Below are positions 12,312 to 23,440 of a stretch of 64,000 nucleotides of DNA, piece by piece; positions within the stretch are counted from its first letter, which is position 1; each line of letters opens with the position of its first letter. Position numbers and translations under genes: made by a program. The stretch is taken from positions 1,239,736 through 1,303,735 of the forward strand of contig CM018607.1 of assembly GCA_009192285.1 (NCBI GenBank). The letters are read 5' to 3'. The notes under the pieces were generated by a model that had not been told where the DNA came from, ran no database searches, and worked only from the letters and a program-made list of their open reading frames with translations. Source of the DNA: Morchella semilibera. Its lineage: Eukaryota; Ascomycota; Pezizomycetes; Pezizales; Morchellaceae.

Positions 12312-12746
12312 ATGGGCAACCCCACTTTCACTCTCCCGCGCGCCCCCGATGCCCCAACATCACATTTCCGTTCGCTCCTCACGCACATCACGTACAGCAC
12401 GCAGTCCCTCGGGACGCTGCACAAGCAGACGCAATCCGAGCTCGCGCTTCTTACCGCCTACTTTGCTGCCGCGAACAGCACTCTCAACGCCCTTAAGCCG
12501 CTCACATATCCCTCCAATACCGACCCCGTATCCCGTGCTGCGGCCGTGGAGGCAAGGAGAAAAAAATGGGTTGAGATGGAGGCCATGGAGGAGTGGCGCC
12601 AGAAGGTGGAGGCCATGGCCGAGAATGTTAGACGGAGGGAGGAGGTAGAGGGGAGACTGAGGGGGTTGTTGGGCGAGATTGGGGAGGTGCTGGGGGAGAG
12701 GGAGATGTTGGAGGGGGTAGGGGTGGGAGTGGATGTGGTGTTGTAG
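12312..12746 (+). CDS. Small coiled-coil protein, unrecognised
   Basis: Intronless frame of 144 residues with a good start context (ACCATGG). The first half is predicted helical and uncharged (LLTHITYSTQSLGTLHKQTQ), followed by a long charged helix rich in Glu and Arg with heptad-like spacing (residues ~75-135). This is the make-up of small scaffold subunits such as kinetochore DASH or BLOC-type proteins, but nothing specific identifies it. Codon use in the last third is strongly purine-biased. It converges on the PQ-loop gene. I think it is a real gene because of the clean start and leader, but a spurious frame cannot be excluded. Confidence 0.55.
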   Translation: MGNPTFTLPRAPDAPTSHFRSLLTHITYSTQSLGTLHKQTQSELALLTAYFAAANSTLNALKPLTYPSNTDPVSRAAAVEARRKKWVEMEAMEEWRQKVEAMAENVRRREEVEGRLRGLLGEIGEVLGEREMLEGVGVGVDVVL

Positions 12747-13095
12747 AAGGCCGGTGGTGTTGGGGAAGTATAGGCGTATCTTTTGTTAGTGTTAGTAGGT
12801 CTAGCTCAATAATGATAAGTGTTTCCTTGGAAGTGAGTAAATAGGAATAAAATATTTATTTCCGTAAACAGTAACTGTGCTGCAGTAATAATACAACCTT
12901 AGATTACATTTCCAAACTTCCGTACCAATGTGCGCCAAAAGTATATTTCTATGCGCTAACCTATGTGCTAGCTATCATCGCTCATTAAAACACCACAGTA
13001 AAAATAAAATCAATGAGAGGAAGAAAGAAAGCAACCGCAACCAAAGATCTTACAACGCAGCCCTTCCGAATCTAGCTGCTATTCCCCCGACACAC

Positions 13096-14066
13096 CTAAG
13101 ACGTCTCATTCCCGATGAGCGGTCTCCTCTCGTCCTCATCCTGACCAGCTCCATTAGAGTCCTTCACGCCCCCCTTCTTATTCTTCATCTCCCAGACCAC
13201 GCACATGACCAGCAAGCCTCCCTGGAGCATCCCAGTCAGCACAAATGTGGCCCAACTACTCCACTTTGTCCCCTCCCTCGTCGCCAGACTAATCGCCCAG
13301 ACAAACGACCCGGGCGTCTGAATGCACATCATGGGAATACTCAGACTCCCCGCATGCTTCAACGTCCACGTAGTGTACAACTGCGGGATGTACTGCAGTC
13401 CCGCCAAGACCATGGCCTGAACCCCGAGGGAATTGGCCCATGCGACGAGCTGTGGGCTCGGCTGCGGGATGGTCTCGGGGGTGTGGGGGGTGTCCCCGGG
13501 CGTCAGGAGCGAGAAGTAGAAGGTGCACACAACGACAATGACGAAGTGGAGCACGGAGATGAGGGTGACTGTTAGTGCTGCACGCTCGGAGGGGCTGTTG
13601 GGAGAGGTGGCGGGCGAGGCGAGAGGCGAGGCGCGCGGGAAGTAGATCAAGAACAAGAGCAAGCTGTAGCACTCCCCATTAATTTCTTTAAGAAGGGCAG
13701 AGGAGAAGGATTGGTAACTCACATAACCGCAAAACAGGCCCATTGCATCCCGACCTGTACTACACCCAAGCTAGCGGCAATACAATTAAACCCGCCAATA
13801 CCCTTGTGGCAGCATCCCAACACTCCCTGCGACAGGATAAGGATATTCACGAACCCGCAGGTCCCACCGGTGGCCCCAAGGAGCACAAATAACGGGCTGA
13901 TACCCTCGCTGGAACCGCGCTTTATTATCTTGTAGTGTTGCGGCAGATAGGAGCCGAGGATCCCCAGCAGGATGCACGACGAGAAGGCAAAGTTGACAAG
14001 TGAGGGATTGAGGAGTGACGTGCACTCCCGTGCAGCTTCACGGGCAGTAGTGAAGATTGAATCCAT
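13096..14066 (-). CDS. PQ-loop repeat membrane protein
   Basis: Two exons (13723-14066 and 13096-13663) join in phase to give 303 residues. There are about seven membrane segments and two PQ-loop motifs, GSYLPQHYKIIKRGSSEGIS near residue 40 and LQYIPQLYTTWTLKHAGSLS near residue 205. The Pro-Gln pair in each repeat is intact. Family members include lysosomal/vacuolar cystine and cationic amino-acid exporters, MPDU1-like proteins and SWEET-type carriers; the substrate here cannot be told. A Ser/Pro-rich loop separates the repeats, and the C-terminal tail is charged and ends in RRPLIGNETS, a di-leucine-like context often seen in vacuolar proteins (inference). Donor GTGAGT and acceptor CTACAG are standard. 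Confidence 0.88.
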
Positions 14067-15495
14067 GTTAGAAATCTCACTGGTTTGTTTTTGTTGTTTT
14101 ATTTGGGTGAGTTTTGCTAGCTATGAGGGAGGGAGGGAAGGAGGTAGCTACAGCTGTTGTTGATAAAGGGTGCACCAATATAGTAGTTAGCTCCCAGTAC
14201 CAGATATCCTCGGAGGCTGGAATGCATTACCCGGCACACGGACCCCAGTGACGTGTTCTATGAGAAGGCAGGGTTCAGCGAGTCACACCCATATATTCTG
14301 TGGTTGCGCCCCTTGGCATAGTTACATTTGACCACCGGGCTGACATTTGTGCACTTTGGAGCCTTTGGTGTCAATGATAGGGGGGCCAAGAAAACGTCCC
14401 GAGGTACGTACAGCTGGATTGATACTCTTCATTAATACTCTACACACTTACCCAAGACCCTTCACACAGAGGGGGGAAGATATCCCGGCTTAGTCCCGAA
14501 GTCTGATACGTACTAAATATAGTAGTTACATGTATAAATATTTGCCCAGCTCCCGAGCAGGAACTCCCTGGTAAAACCAGAGTAGCCTAAAGAGAGAACA
14601 TTTAGTTCGTAATAAGTAAGTATTTAAAAGACTAAGCATATACATACCCAGAGGAGATAATATCCGGTCAAATGATGCCTCGTGAATCATGCACAAGGAC
14701 AAGGCGTGTATCTGGTACATATTGAGGCTCACTATATCTGAGTATGTACTATACATGTATCAGTGGTAACCACCAACTCCGAACCCACCATGGTCCAATC
14801 ACCACCCATCACTCGCACCACAGCCACTACCACACCCGCCCGTAACATCACAGCACCTAACCACCAGTACGTAAACGCACGCACCAAAGACTACCTACTC
14901 CAAGACACCGCCCTACCCCAGACCCAGGAGACCCCAACCCCAGTCTCGACCCGATCAGCTGACTCACTACCTCCGGTCCGAGCGGGCGAGCGCCTGTGCG
15001 CTGCGACGTACCCATAGGTACTTGACTGGTCTAGAATCTGCGGCGGTTTGCACATACATGTACGGTCCAGTGGCCACTAACGCCGGGAGTCGAGTGCTGT
15101 CGGTGGAGGCTAAGTAGATACTGGTGCCTTGAGATCAGACTACGAGGTGGTTTGAGATCAGACTACGAGGTGGTATCCTGAGGTCTAACTACATATAAAT
15201 GCTGGCACTACTTCTCAAAAAAAAAAGGGTGGCTCGGAGCGGGAGGTAAGACCTTGATAGGCTTGACCAGGGTCGTAGTTATGGAAGGCGTTTTCAAGCA
15301 GGTTACGAGGGCTCTATTTATGTCAATTAGGGCTGCGCTCTGAAGGCGCGTTCTATGTTAATCTACAGGAAACTGCAGGAATTACAATTCTGGTTAGCCA
15401 GTTGAGTCACCACTAATCACTCGAACCCTTGCTATTAATGGTATCTATCTATATGCATCAACTACCATACAAAAAAGAGAAAAAGAAACCTCACC
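14067..15495. other. Gene-free stretch with short tandem duplication
   Basis: No convincing gene. It includes TACATGTA copies near 14527, 14752 and 15055. An 84-residue Thr/Pro-rich frame at 14763-15017 has no recognisable content. Confidence 0.45.
15129..15174. repeat. Tandem duplication of a ~23-bp unit
   Basis: The unit TGAGATCAGACTACGAGG plus a short tail occurs twice back to back, followed by a diverged partial third copy (TGAGGTCTAACTAC). Confidence 0.85.
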
Positions 15496-16761
15496 CTATC
15501 TTCCCCTTCCCCTCCCCTGCGCACCTCCTCTCCCACCCCTCCCCCTCCCACCTCCCCTCTTGCCCCCTCTCCCAGCCCCCGGCTTCCACTTCCACATCTC
15601 CTCACCGGCAAAACCCACATCCCCGAGCTTCAGATAGCTCGTCACGCCACTATCCACGATAGCCAGAATGACATTCCGCCACCCATCCTTCAGCCTGCTG
15701 AACTGCGCCTTCGCCTCGGTCCCGGCCACATCCTCCACCGGAACCGACTCGAATAGCGCCGCTAGCTCCGCCAGCGTCGGTAGACTCGTCTCTCGTGCCG
15801 ACACGACCGCGACCCGGAAGTTGGGCGGCGGCGGATCGCTCTTCTTGAAGCCCGGCCGCGGCTTCCAGACATTGTAGGCCACGCGGAAGGGCGTCCTGGC
15901 GCCCGTAGTCGTCACAGGGTGGGTAGCGCTCCGGGGTGGGTGGTGCGACGGGATCAGCGAGAGCCGCGTATAAATCGTGTCGTAGGAGCGGTACGTCCCC
16001 GGGGCAATTATGGGGCCATGCGGCGGCGGCGCAGCCTGAAAAAACGCACATATGCCCGCCGTCAGCCCGACCATTCCCGCTGTTGGCTTCCTCGGCTGCA
16101 CTGTCTGCGGCAGCGGCGACTCCCCCGGGTCGCTCTCATCGTCGAACGTGGCCGCGCGTTGCACGATATACCCCGCGCGCTTGAGATAGGCGTAGACCTG
16201 GTACCTCTCGAGGCCGCCACATCCCTCAAGGCAGGATGCGTATACGCCCTGGAGACTCATGGGGATGCCCTCCTCCCACCAACACTCGAGATTGCCGCGC
16301 TCAACGAGGTATATGGTTTCCTCTGGGAGGAGCCAGAGGACACCGTGCCTATCGGCACGGCCGACGGTCTTGAAGTGGGGCCCGCGGGCGACGTGGACTT
16401 GGGAGAGGGTTAGAGCGGGCCGCCAGGTGGCTTCGACGTGCGCTTTGTTGGAATGCTTTCGTTCGCCGAGGAGGGCCTCATGCATGGCGAGGCGTGACTC
16501 ATGCAGGACTGTGTCTTGGAGGGTGGTACCATCAGGTTCAAAGTCTTTTTCGCCACGACGGGGGAGAGAAGCGGGGTCTGCTCTGGGGTGGTGGTGGGGA
16601 TGGGGGGTTAGTGAGGGGACTGGGGAGGGGATTGTGGGGGGGGGGGGGTATTACTTCTTGAAGAGGTTGAGGAAGCGAAAGTCCTGAGTTTCGTCAGAGA
16701 GGTCGACATCTTGTGGGTTTGTGTGCTGAATGCGGAGGTTATCTGCCTCGGGCTCTGCCAT
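15496..16761 (-). CDS. SEN54: tRNA-splicing endonuclease subunit Sen54
   Basis: Structural subunit of the heterotetrameric tRNA intron endonuclease (Sen2/Sen34/Sen15/Sen54). Two exons (16655-16761 and 15496-16582) join in phase to give 397 residues. The N-terminal Sen54 domain is clear: LPRRGEKDFEPDGT, then LHESRLAMHEALLGERKH, and GHPHFKT-like and GVLWLLPEETIYLVERG segments leading to LEGCGGLERYQVYAYLKRAGYIVQR. The C-terminal endonuclease-like fold ends with AIVDSGVTSYLKLGDVGF. The tail is an RG/GG-rich low-complexity run (residues ~372-397), which is unusual and could bind RNA. As in other Sen54 proteins no catalytic triad is expected. The single intron sits after FLNLFKK and has a G-rich 3' half on the plus strand. 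Confidence 0.94.
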
Positions 16762-17675
16762 TGTGGAGGGATGAGTACTTTTCTTCCTTCTTTTCTGTAA
16801 ATAGTTGGGGAGCTGTGATGTCCCGATGACTGTGATGTTTTATAGTAGAGTTATAGCGAGTGAGCTTAGCTCTGGGGGTTGAGGTTGAGGTTAATGTGAT
16901 GATGGGCTGTTGATGATATTGTTGATGTTACTGGTTGTTCACTTCTTCCTCCTGTTCCTTGGAAGATGACGATGTTTTTTGCTTGTTTGGTGGGGAAATG
17001 ATCATTGCGCTTAGGTGAGAAAATTAAAGTTTAACTCTAAAGGCAGGGAGCGACCCTGTGCAACTTAACCCTAACCCACAATCCCTCCGTACATGTTATT
17101 TGCTCTATTTAATATAATATATATATACAGGCGTAATTATGATTTGCCATGAGCTGCAGATAGAGTAAGTCACGTATGATAATGCAGCATTTATACTGCT
17201 ACTTTATGGTTTGCTCTGACTTGAATGTTAATAACCGACGGAACCCTTTACACCCGGGGAAAGAAAGTCAAGTTCCAACCAACCAACCAAACCAACCAAC
17301 CCCTGACTTCATCCCATCGGCTAACTCCCCCTTTCCATCAGATTGGTCCGTGCATTACGAAATGGATGGATGGATGGGTAGATTACATGATGGCGGGTTG
17401 TTCCTTGGTTCCTGCTAGACGACGGAGGTTGACTGTGTGAGAGGTCCTGCTCATTTCCCTAGTTTCTTTTCTATTGTTCTTCTTCTTCTTCCTCTTCCTC
17501 TTCTACTCCTTCAACCTCCTTTCTCTCTCTCTCTCTCTTTTTTTCCTTCTAATCTACTATCCATCAAAACACTCTCGCTTTTCAATCACGCTCTTTGACT
17601 ACCGCTATACCATCGTTCGTTTCAAAACACTACACGCAAACACTACGAATCTTAAATCCTAATCACGTAGCAGCT
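16762..17675. promoter_or_regulatory. Divergent intergenic region with CT-rich promoter
   Basis: It lies between the leftward SEN54 start and the rightward GH72 start. Before the GH72 start, 17461-17560 is strongly pyrimidine-rich (CTTCTTCTTCTTCCTCTTCC and CTCTCTCTCTCT), as in highly expressed fungal genes. A (CCAA)n run is at about 17276-17300. Confidence 0.55.
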
Positions 17676-19489
17676 ATGAAGTCTCTCGCTCTTGTAAGAA
17701 AACCCCCCCCCTGCATCTCCCTCTCCCTTCCTCCCTCTACTTCCATCCCCATTCAATTCAATTGTGATAAAAAAGAAAAGAAGTAAAAAAGAAATAAGAA
17801 TACCTCATCTGACACAGATGATAGTCATCGGCTCTTGCAGCGGTTCTAGCCGCTCACATGGCTTCTGCTGCATCTCCGCTGATCGTTGACGGCAGCGACT
17901 TTGTCAATTCTGTTACTGGCGATCGTTTTGTCATGGTGGGATTGGCCTACCAGCCCGCTGGAGGTATGTTTAATTTTATTAATTTTATTATCATTATTAT
18001 TCGCTGCTCTCTATTTTCTATCTATAAAATTCATTTACTTCTTATCAATCGTTACATGGGCTGACTTGTAGATGTGGGAAATAGCTAGTGGCTACGATCC
18101 TAATTCGGGTGTTGACCCTCTCAGTGATGCGGATGCTTGTCTTCGCGGTTTGTGTCTCCTTCCCTTTCTCATTCCTCTCCTTCCTCTCCTCCCCCTCGTG
18201 CTCTGTATTACTAGTAGTACAGAGTACTAAATTTGGAGGATACACAGAATACTGACTGACATTCCACAGATGCTGCCGTGATGCAGAAGCTTGGTGTCAA
18301 CACAATCCGTGTCTACAATATCAATCCCGCTCTCAACCATGACGAGTGCGTCTCAATCTTCAACGCCGTAGGCATCTATCTCGCCCTCGACGTCAACTCT
18401 CCCCTCTCAGGTGAATCCCTCAATCGTGACGACCCAGTTAGCAGCTACCACAGCGGCTATCTCACTCGCATCTTCTCCGTCGTCGAGGCATTCAAAGACT
18501 ACCCCAATCTCCTCGGTTTCTTCGCTGGCAACGAGGTCGTCAACAGCGTCAAGTCTGCCCAAACCGTCCCTCAGTACATCCGCGCCATCCAGCGTGACCT
18601 CAAGCAGTACATCGCCAATCACGCCAGCCGTACCATCCCCGTCGGCTATTCCGCCGCCGACGATGATACCCGCCGCCCTATGTGGGCGTACCTCACCTGT
18701 GGAGACGACGCTGACTCCCGCTCCGACTTCTATGGTCTCAACAGCTACCAGTGGTGCGGCGACTCCACCTGGGAGACTTCCGGCTACCAGGGCCTCGTAG
18801 ACACCTTCAGCAACACCTCCGTTCCCCTTTTCTTCAGTGAGTTTGGCTGCAACACCGTCCGCCCCCGTCCGTTCAACGAGATTGCGGCCCTCTACGGTGA
18901 CCGCATGATCGACTCGTGGTCCGGCGGTCTCGTCTACGAGTACACGCAGGAGCCCTCTGACTATGGCCTCGTCGAGGTCTCCTCGGACGGGGACGCAACG
19001 CTGCTCGAGGACTTTGACAACCTCCAGGGGCAGTACAACCAGATCGACATCACGCTCATCACCTCGCGCTCCTCATTGTCCGCCTCTTCGTCACCCCCAA
19101 CTTGCTCCGATAAGTTCATCCTCCTCAACCATGCCGCAAAATTCAACACCAGCATGGACATCCCTGCCTGCCCCGACAGCGACCTCGTCGAGAACGGCAT
19201 CCAGAACCCCAACAATGGGAAGATCGTTGAGCTCACATCATTTACCACCCCGCATAAGGTGTACACCACCGGTGGCACAGAGGTCGCAAACCTCACCATC
19301 ACCCCATTGGCTGATGACCAGAGCAACACCCCGAGTGGTGAGACTACCTCTGGTGCTGGAAACAGCACCAGCAGCAATAACACCAGTAGCGAGGACCAAG
19401 AGGGTGCTGCCGTGAGCGCCAGGGGTGCTGGTGTTCTTGGTGCAGCGGCCGTAGCTGGGTTGGTGGCCATTATGGCGGCGTTTATCTAG
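17676..19489 (+). CDS. GH72 beta-1,3-glucanosyltransferase, GPI-anchored
   Basis: Gas/Gel/Phr-type enzyme that cuts and re-ligates beta-1,3-glucan chains at the cell surface. Four exons (17676-17693, 17825-17963, 18085-18147, 18270-19489) join in phase to 479 residues. The first 6 residues are in a tiny exon; the spliced N-terminus reads MKSLALSSALAAVLAAH, a signal peptide. The catalytic domain starts at DGSDFVNSVTGDRF; the acid/base is E162 in GNEVVN and the nucleophile E264 in FSEFGCN. There is no Cys-rich CBM43 (X8) domain, so it belongs to the GAS subgroup lacking that module. The C-terminus has a Ser/Thr/Asn-rich spacer, a likely omega-site region near residue 450 and a terminal hydrophobic segment (GVLGAAAVAGLVAIMAAFI), consistent with a GPI signal. 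Acceptor choices were fixed by phase, since the nearest AGs give stops. Confidence 0.95.
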
Positions 19490-20890
19490 GCAGTGGGATA
19501 AACTTCTTCTCCTCTTCCTTCTTTTATAGTTTCTTTCCTGATTTTTTTTTATTGCTGCTGTAATTGTGCTATGTGATTGTGATAATGGGGCATGCGCCAT
19601 GAATGCGGTCTGGTGTTCTTTTTCTTTCTTCTTTTTTTTTTCAAGAGTGGCGTGGAGTTGAGGTTGTAGATTGCTGTAATCGTAATCTAGACATTGTGAA
19701 AAGAAATGGGATCTTTTTTTCTAGCTGTCAATGCGGTGTGCGGTGGGGGGTAGGGTCGCCGAGTGATATTTTGTGATTCGTGGCATTCTGTAGTGTGGCC
19801 GGGAGATGATATGATTCATTGTACCATGCGTAGCCTAATCGTGATCATGCCCGCTGGGGGGGAAATGATAGGCATTACACCGCTAGATATGTCATTGCAC
19901 CTGGCGCCGTTGCCCTGTCGCATCTACGTGTAGTCAAATCACACCCCCGAGTGCGGCAGCAAGCTTCTCTAGGCCCTGAGCTTGAGCTAAGATGGTGGGT
20001 ATCTAGTCTCTACCAAACGGCGCGCTATAGCACACGTGGGTACGGTACCACCCACACCCAGCAAGAGGTACCTACATGTATCATAATTTACATGCGTGTC
20101 CGGAAGATCAGTCTTGGGTATGGACTTTTATCGCGGGGGCTTGTCCCTTGCGTGCCGGATTGAAGAGGGGTGGGGGTACAGTTGGGCTCGAGCTCCCTGC
20201 GGTGGATAATAGCTACATGTACATTGAGTGTGGTGGGGTTTGGTGGTCAAGGGTCGCTGGTTTCTCTATTATGTACCTATCCAGCGTTTGGTCATGGGTT
20301 TTCCGCGTTGGCTGAGCTTGGGGCAGTCCAGACCATCTTTCGAGTGCGAGTGATGGATCATGATTACATTCGCCTTTTGCGGGAACTGTACATATCTACA
20401 TGTAATTACCGACCGATACGTCCGTCTACTCTAAACAAAGCCCATCCAGGGGGTGGGAAAGATGTGAGATATGTATAGTATTTTTCAATGGTAATGAGAA
20501 ATTGACCATATATATCCCATCGTCCCAGTTGGGAATTCTCGCCATACATACTGACATTATGCGTGTATGTAGATGATAAGTACCCCGCCCCCAAATCAGG
20601 TCGGACATGAAAAGAAGAGGAGAAGGGAATAAGAAAGAAAAAAAGGGGGAGGGGAAGGCGTTTGAGGATATAAAAAATATGTTACAACCGACAATAGACA
20701 TAAAGACTCCCGACATAAGAGAATAAAGGGGGAAGCAAAGAAAAGAAGCGAAAAAAGAAAAACCGACAACTAAACTAACCGCCTTAATTTTTGTTTCCGA
20801 TCCACACACGCTCACAAGATATCTATGCTAAAACTACACCTTCGATAGAACAAAAGAGGGTTGAAACTCGAACGCCAACTTTAAAGTAGA

Positions 20891-20961
<71 letters not shown>

Positions 20962-21279
20962 TCCCGTGAAAACACCGCATAAAATAGGCTGACAAGAGGG
21001 AAAAGACAGAAAATCCGTGCCGCCACCTCTCGGAAATGGAAACCGAAGCGGAAGAAGGAGGGAAAGATAGAAGTAAACTCCACTGGAAGGAAAATGGAAA
21101 TAACCAGTTTTAAAACAAACCCCGCCCGAAAGGAAAAGGAAGATAAACAGGAAAATAGTAATAAATAAAAAGAAGAAGAAAAAAAGAGCAAGAAATGAGA
21201 CCCTGTAGAGTTTACAGATATCTTTGATTGTCTAACCTGGACTACGCCTCTCATACTCAACCACAATGATTCGTTGTGG
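19490..21279. other. Gene-free stretch
   Basis: 3' flank of the GH72 gene (T-rich) then no recognisable gene up to the Ulp1 stop. TACATGTA copies lie near 20073, 20213 and 20398. Purine-rich sequence from about 20600 on contains the GA microsatellite. Confidence 0.5.
20893..20958. repeat. (GA)n microsatellite
   Basis: About 65 bp of uninterrupted GA dinucleotides within a longer purine-rich tract. Confidence 0.97.
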
Positions 21280-23440
21280 TTATGATGAGAATTGTGGGGG
21301 AAAGAGAGTCCCCGTTACTAGCTCTACGATCATCCTTTGCCTTAATAATGGCATGTCACTCTGGGTAAAGTTGCAAACCGCGCCCCTTGTAGCAACCTCC
21401 GCCGATTTTAGCGAAAACATTCCGCAGTCCGCCGCGTTCAGTTGTTGAGTAGTAGTCCAATGATTATAGTTCGTCCATCCCTCGAGTTGTGCCCCCAGTT
21501 TCGGCTACGAGGTATGCTCTAACAAGCTGAGTATAAGTTAGCAACCTACCCGTGAAATAGGGGGTTGTAATACATACCATAAATAACCTTTCTGCCACTG
21601 CCCTGGAGTACATCGAATCGTAGTTCTCGATTCTCCTCCGCTTGAAGTTAACTACGCACATACTCCAGTGAACATCCCCATGATTACAAGGGAAAATTAG
21701 GTAATCCAGCTCTAACATCAGTTTTCCACCAGCTTTTTTCCTCATGGCCCATCTAGAAACATTGGTGCCCTTCATTAAGCTATTCCAAAAGACATTATTG
21801 AAGTACAATACCCTCATGGGCTGACCTTCGATATTGGCTCGTCTTGCGATCATCGCGACGTAAAAGTTCATGGTCTCATCGTTAAGCCAATTCCGGCTGG
21901 CTGTGCCGGTTTTCCAAAGAACCCTATGGAGGGCATTTTTGTTCGCTAAAAACCCGTCCAGGGTGTTATATTCTCTGGCGGCAGGGACCGCAGGGTTAAC
22001 CAAGTCCGCGGCAATTCTGTTGAACACTACGAGCGACTCCTCGTCAAGAGGCGGGATTATCTCCTTGATAGAATATTAGCAGGTTCATTATATTTTGGTT
22101 GATATTCTAGCTGATACCTGTTTTGATGCCTCCCTCAATCTAGCTATTTCCGCATTACGCTCTCTGCGCCTCTGCTCGACCTGCTCCAAAGTTTGAAAAC
22201 CTGTATATTTTTCTCTATTAAGCTGTTCGAGTATTACAGCTAGTTCAATATTACCCAATTGAGTAATGTTTCTATTATTCGCATACTGAGTAATTTATTA
22301 GTAACGGCCTTTTTTGGCCCTGCCCAATCCGGTTACCAACTTACCACTGTATTAATGTACTTCGCCACACGTCCACTAAACCTATTTGCTCCATCTCTGC
22401 GTGGTATTGGCGTTTTTTCTGGGAATTTCAGACTGGTCTTGAAGTGGTGGAGCTGACCAGGTGGTAGTCCTGGGGGTAGTCTTCTCAGTAGAGGATAATA
22501 AGTCCCCACACCCCTCCTAAATTCCCCACCTAATCCTGGTATCGTAGGGGTAAAGCGCCGAGGGACTTGGGAATGCGGATACCTCCCTCGAGCTTCCGCG
22601 GACGGAGGATATGATGAGCCGAATGCTGCTCTGCGCGCGAGGACTCTCTGTAATACAGCTTCCGGGTTGTTCCTCTTCCGCAGAGGTCTGGTGAAAAATG
22701 GTGGGGCTAAGGGGTCGGCCATTGTTGATGGCAAAGAAGGGACAGGTATAGCCGTCTTTTTAAAGAGGTTTTCTAGCTCATCTTCCGACGACGAAGCGAG
22801 AGGGGAGGGGAGTTGGGTTGGTGGTGTCTTCTTATCTGTAGTGACTAGTGCCTTGATTTTCAGACTAGGGCGGTTATTGTGTGTCGGGGGAGGCGGAGAC
22901 TCTTTGTTTGAACTTTGCAATTGTATGGGTTGTGATGTCGAAGCAATTGGTTCTTTGTTTGGGTCAGCGTTCGGCGCTGCGTCTGGGGATACAATGTGAG
23001 CTAGCATCTAAGTTTGTAATAAGTGACAAACGAAACCTACCGTCGCTTTTGGATGGGCCATCAAGACGGGCACGTTTTGGTGATGTTGAAGCTTCACCTC
23101 CACCAGGCGGCGATGGGACTTGAGGTGTGGTGGATCCAACCCCGACCCAGCTTTTTAAAGATTGCCAGATGCTTGTGAACATTGTAATTGTAGGCATATG
23201 CCTTGGCCTAGGTACTACCGAAGCACCGTCCTCTGAATTTGGGGGGGTAATCAAAAATGGGCTTGGTTCCGAGATATCCTCGTCGCGTTTTCTTTTTCGC
23301 GACTGTTCCGATGACGTCGATGGTGCCGGGGAAGAGGGCGCAGGTGACGGGTGGCTAGATACAGAACAAGTGCGACAGGGCGTGGCGGCGGCGGACGCCA
23401 TACGAAAGTGGAAGCCGGGCTGCCAATGCCGTCTAAACAC
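21280..23440 (-). CDS. ULP1: Ulp1-type SUMO protease (peptidase C48)
   Basis: Cysteine protease that matures SUMO and removes it from targets, usually at the nuclear pore. Five exons (23041-23440, 22345-23000, 22118-22285, 21578-22063, 21280-21504) join in phase to 644 residues. The N-terminal ~380 residues are Ser/Pro-rich with basic patches (SRKRKRDED, SPKRARLDG), fitting nuclear localisation. A charged helix (EQVEQRRRERNAEIARLREA) leads into EIIPPLDEE and the catalytic domain: RNWLNDETMNFY, the histidine in CNHGDVHWSM, the aspartate in IENYDSM, the oxyanion glutamine in TTQQLNAADC and the catalytic cysteine in that same motif. The end FTQSDMPLLRQRM is typical of Ulp1. The last intron (21505-21577) has two usable acceptors: the distal one gives the active enzyme, the proximal one (AG at 21527-21528) stops at 21464 before the cysteine. 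A transposon-borne C48 protease is less likely, given the long nuclear N-terminus. Confidence 0.9.

Noticed and set aside
17070-17084. TTAACCCTAACCC, telomere-like repeat (also near 38697 and 54190)
   Set aside because: Only one or two units each, scattered; not an interstitial telomere array.
18961-19470. 169-residue antisense frame
   Set aside because: It overlaps the conserved GH72 exon and follows its codon bias as a shadow frame.
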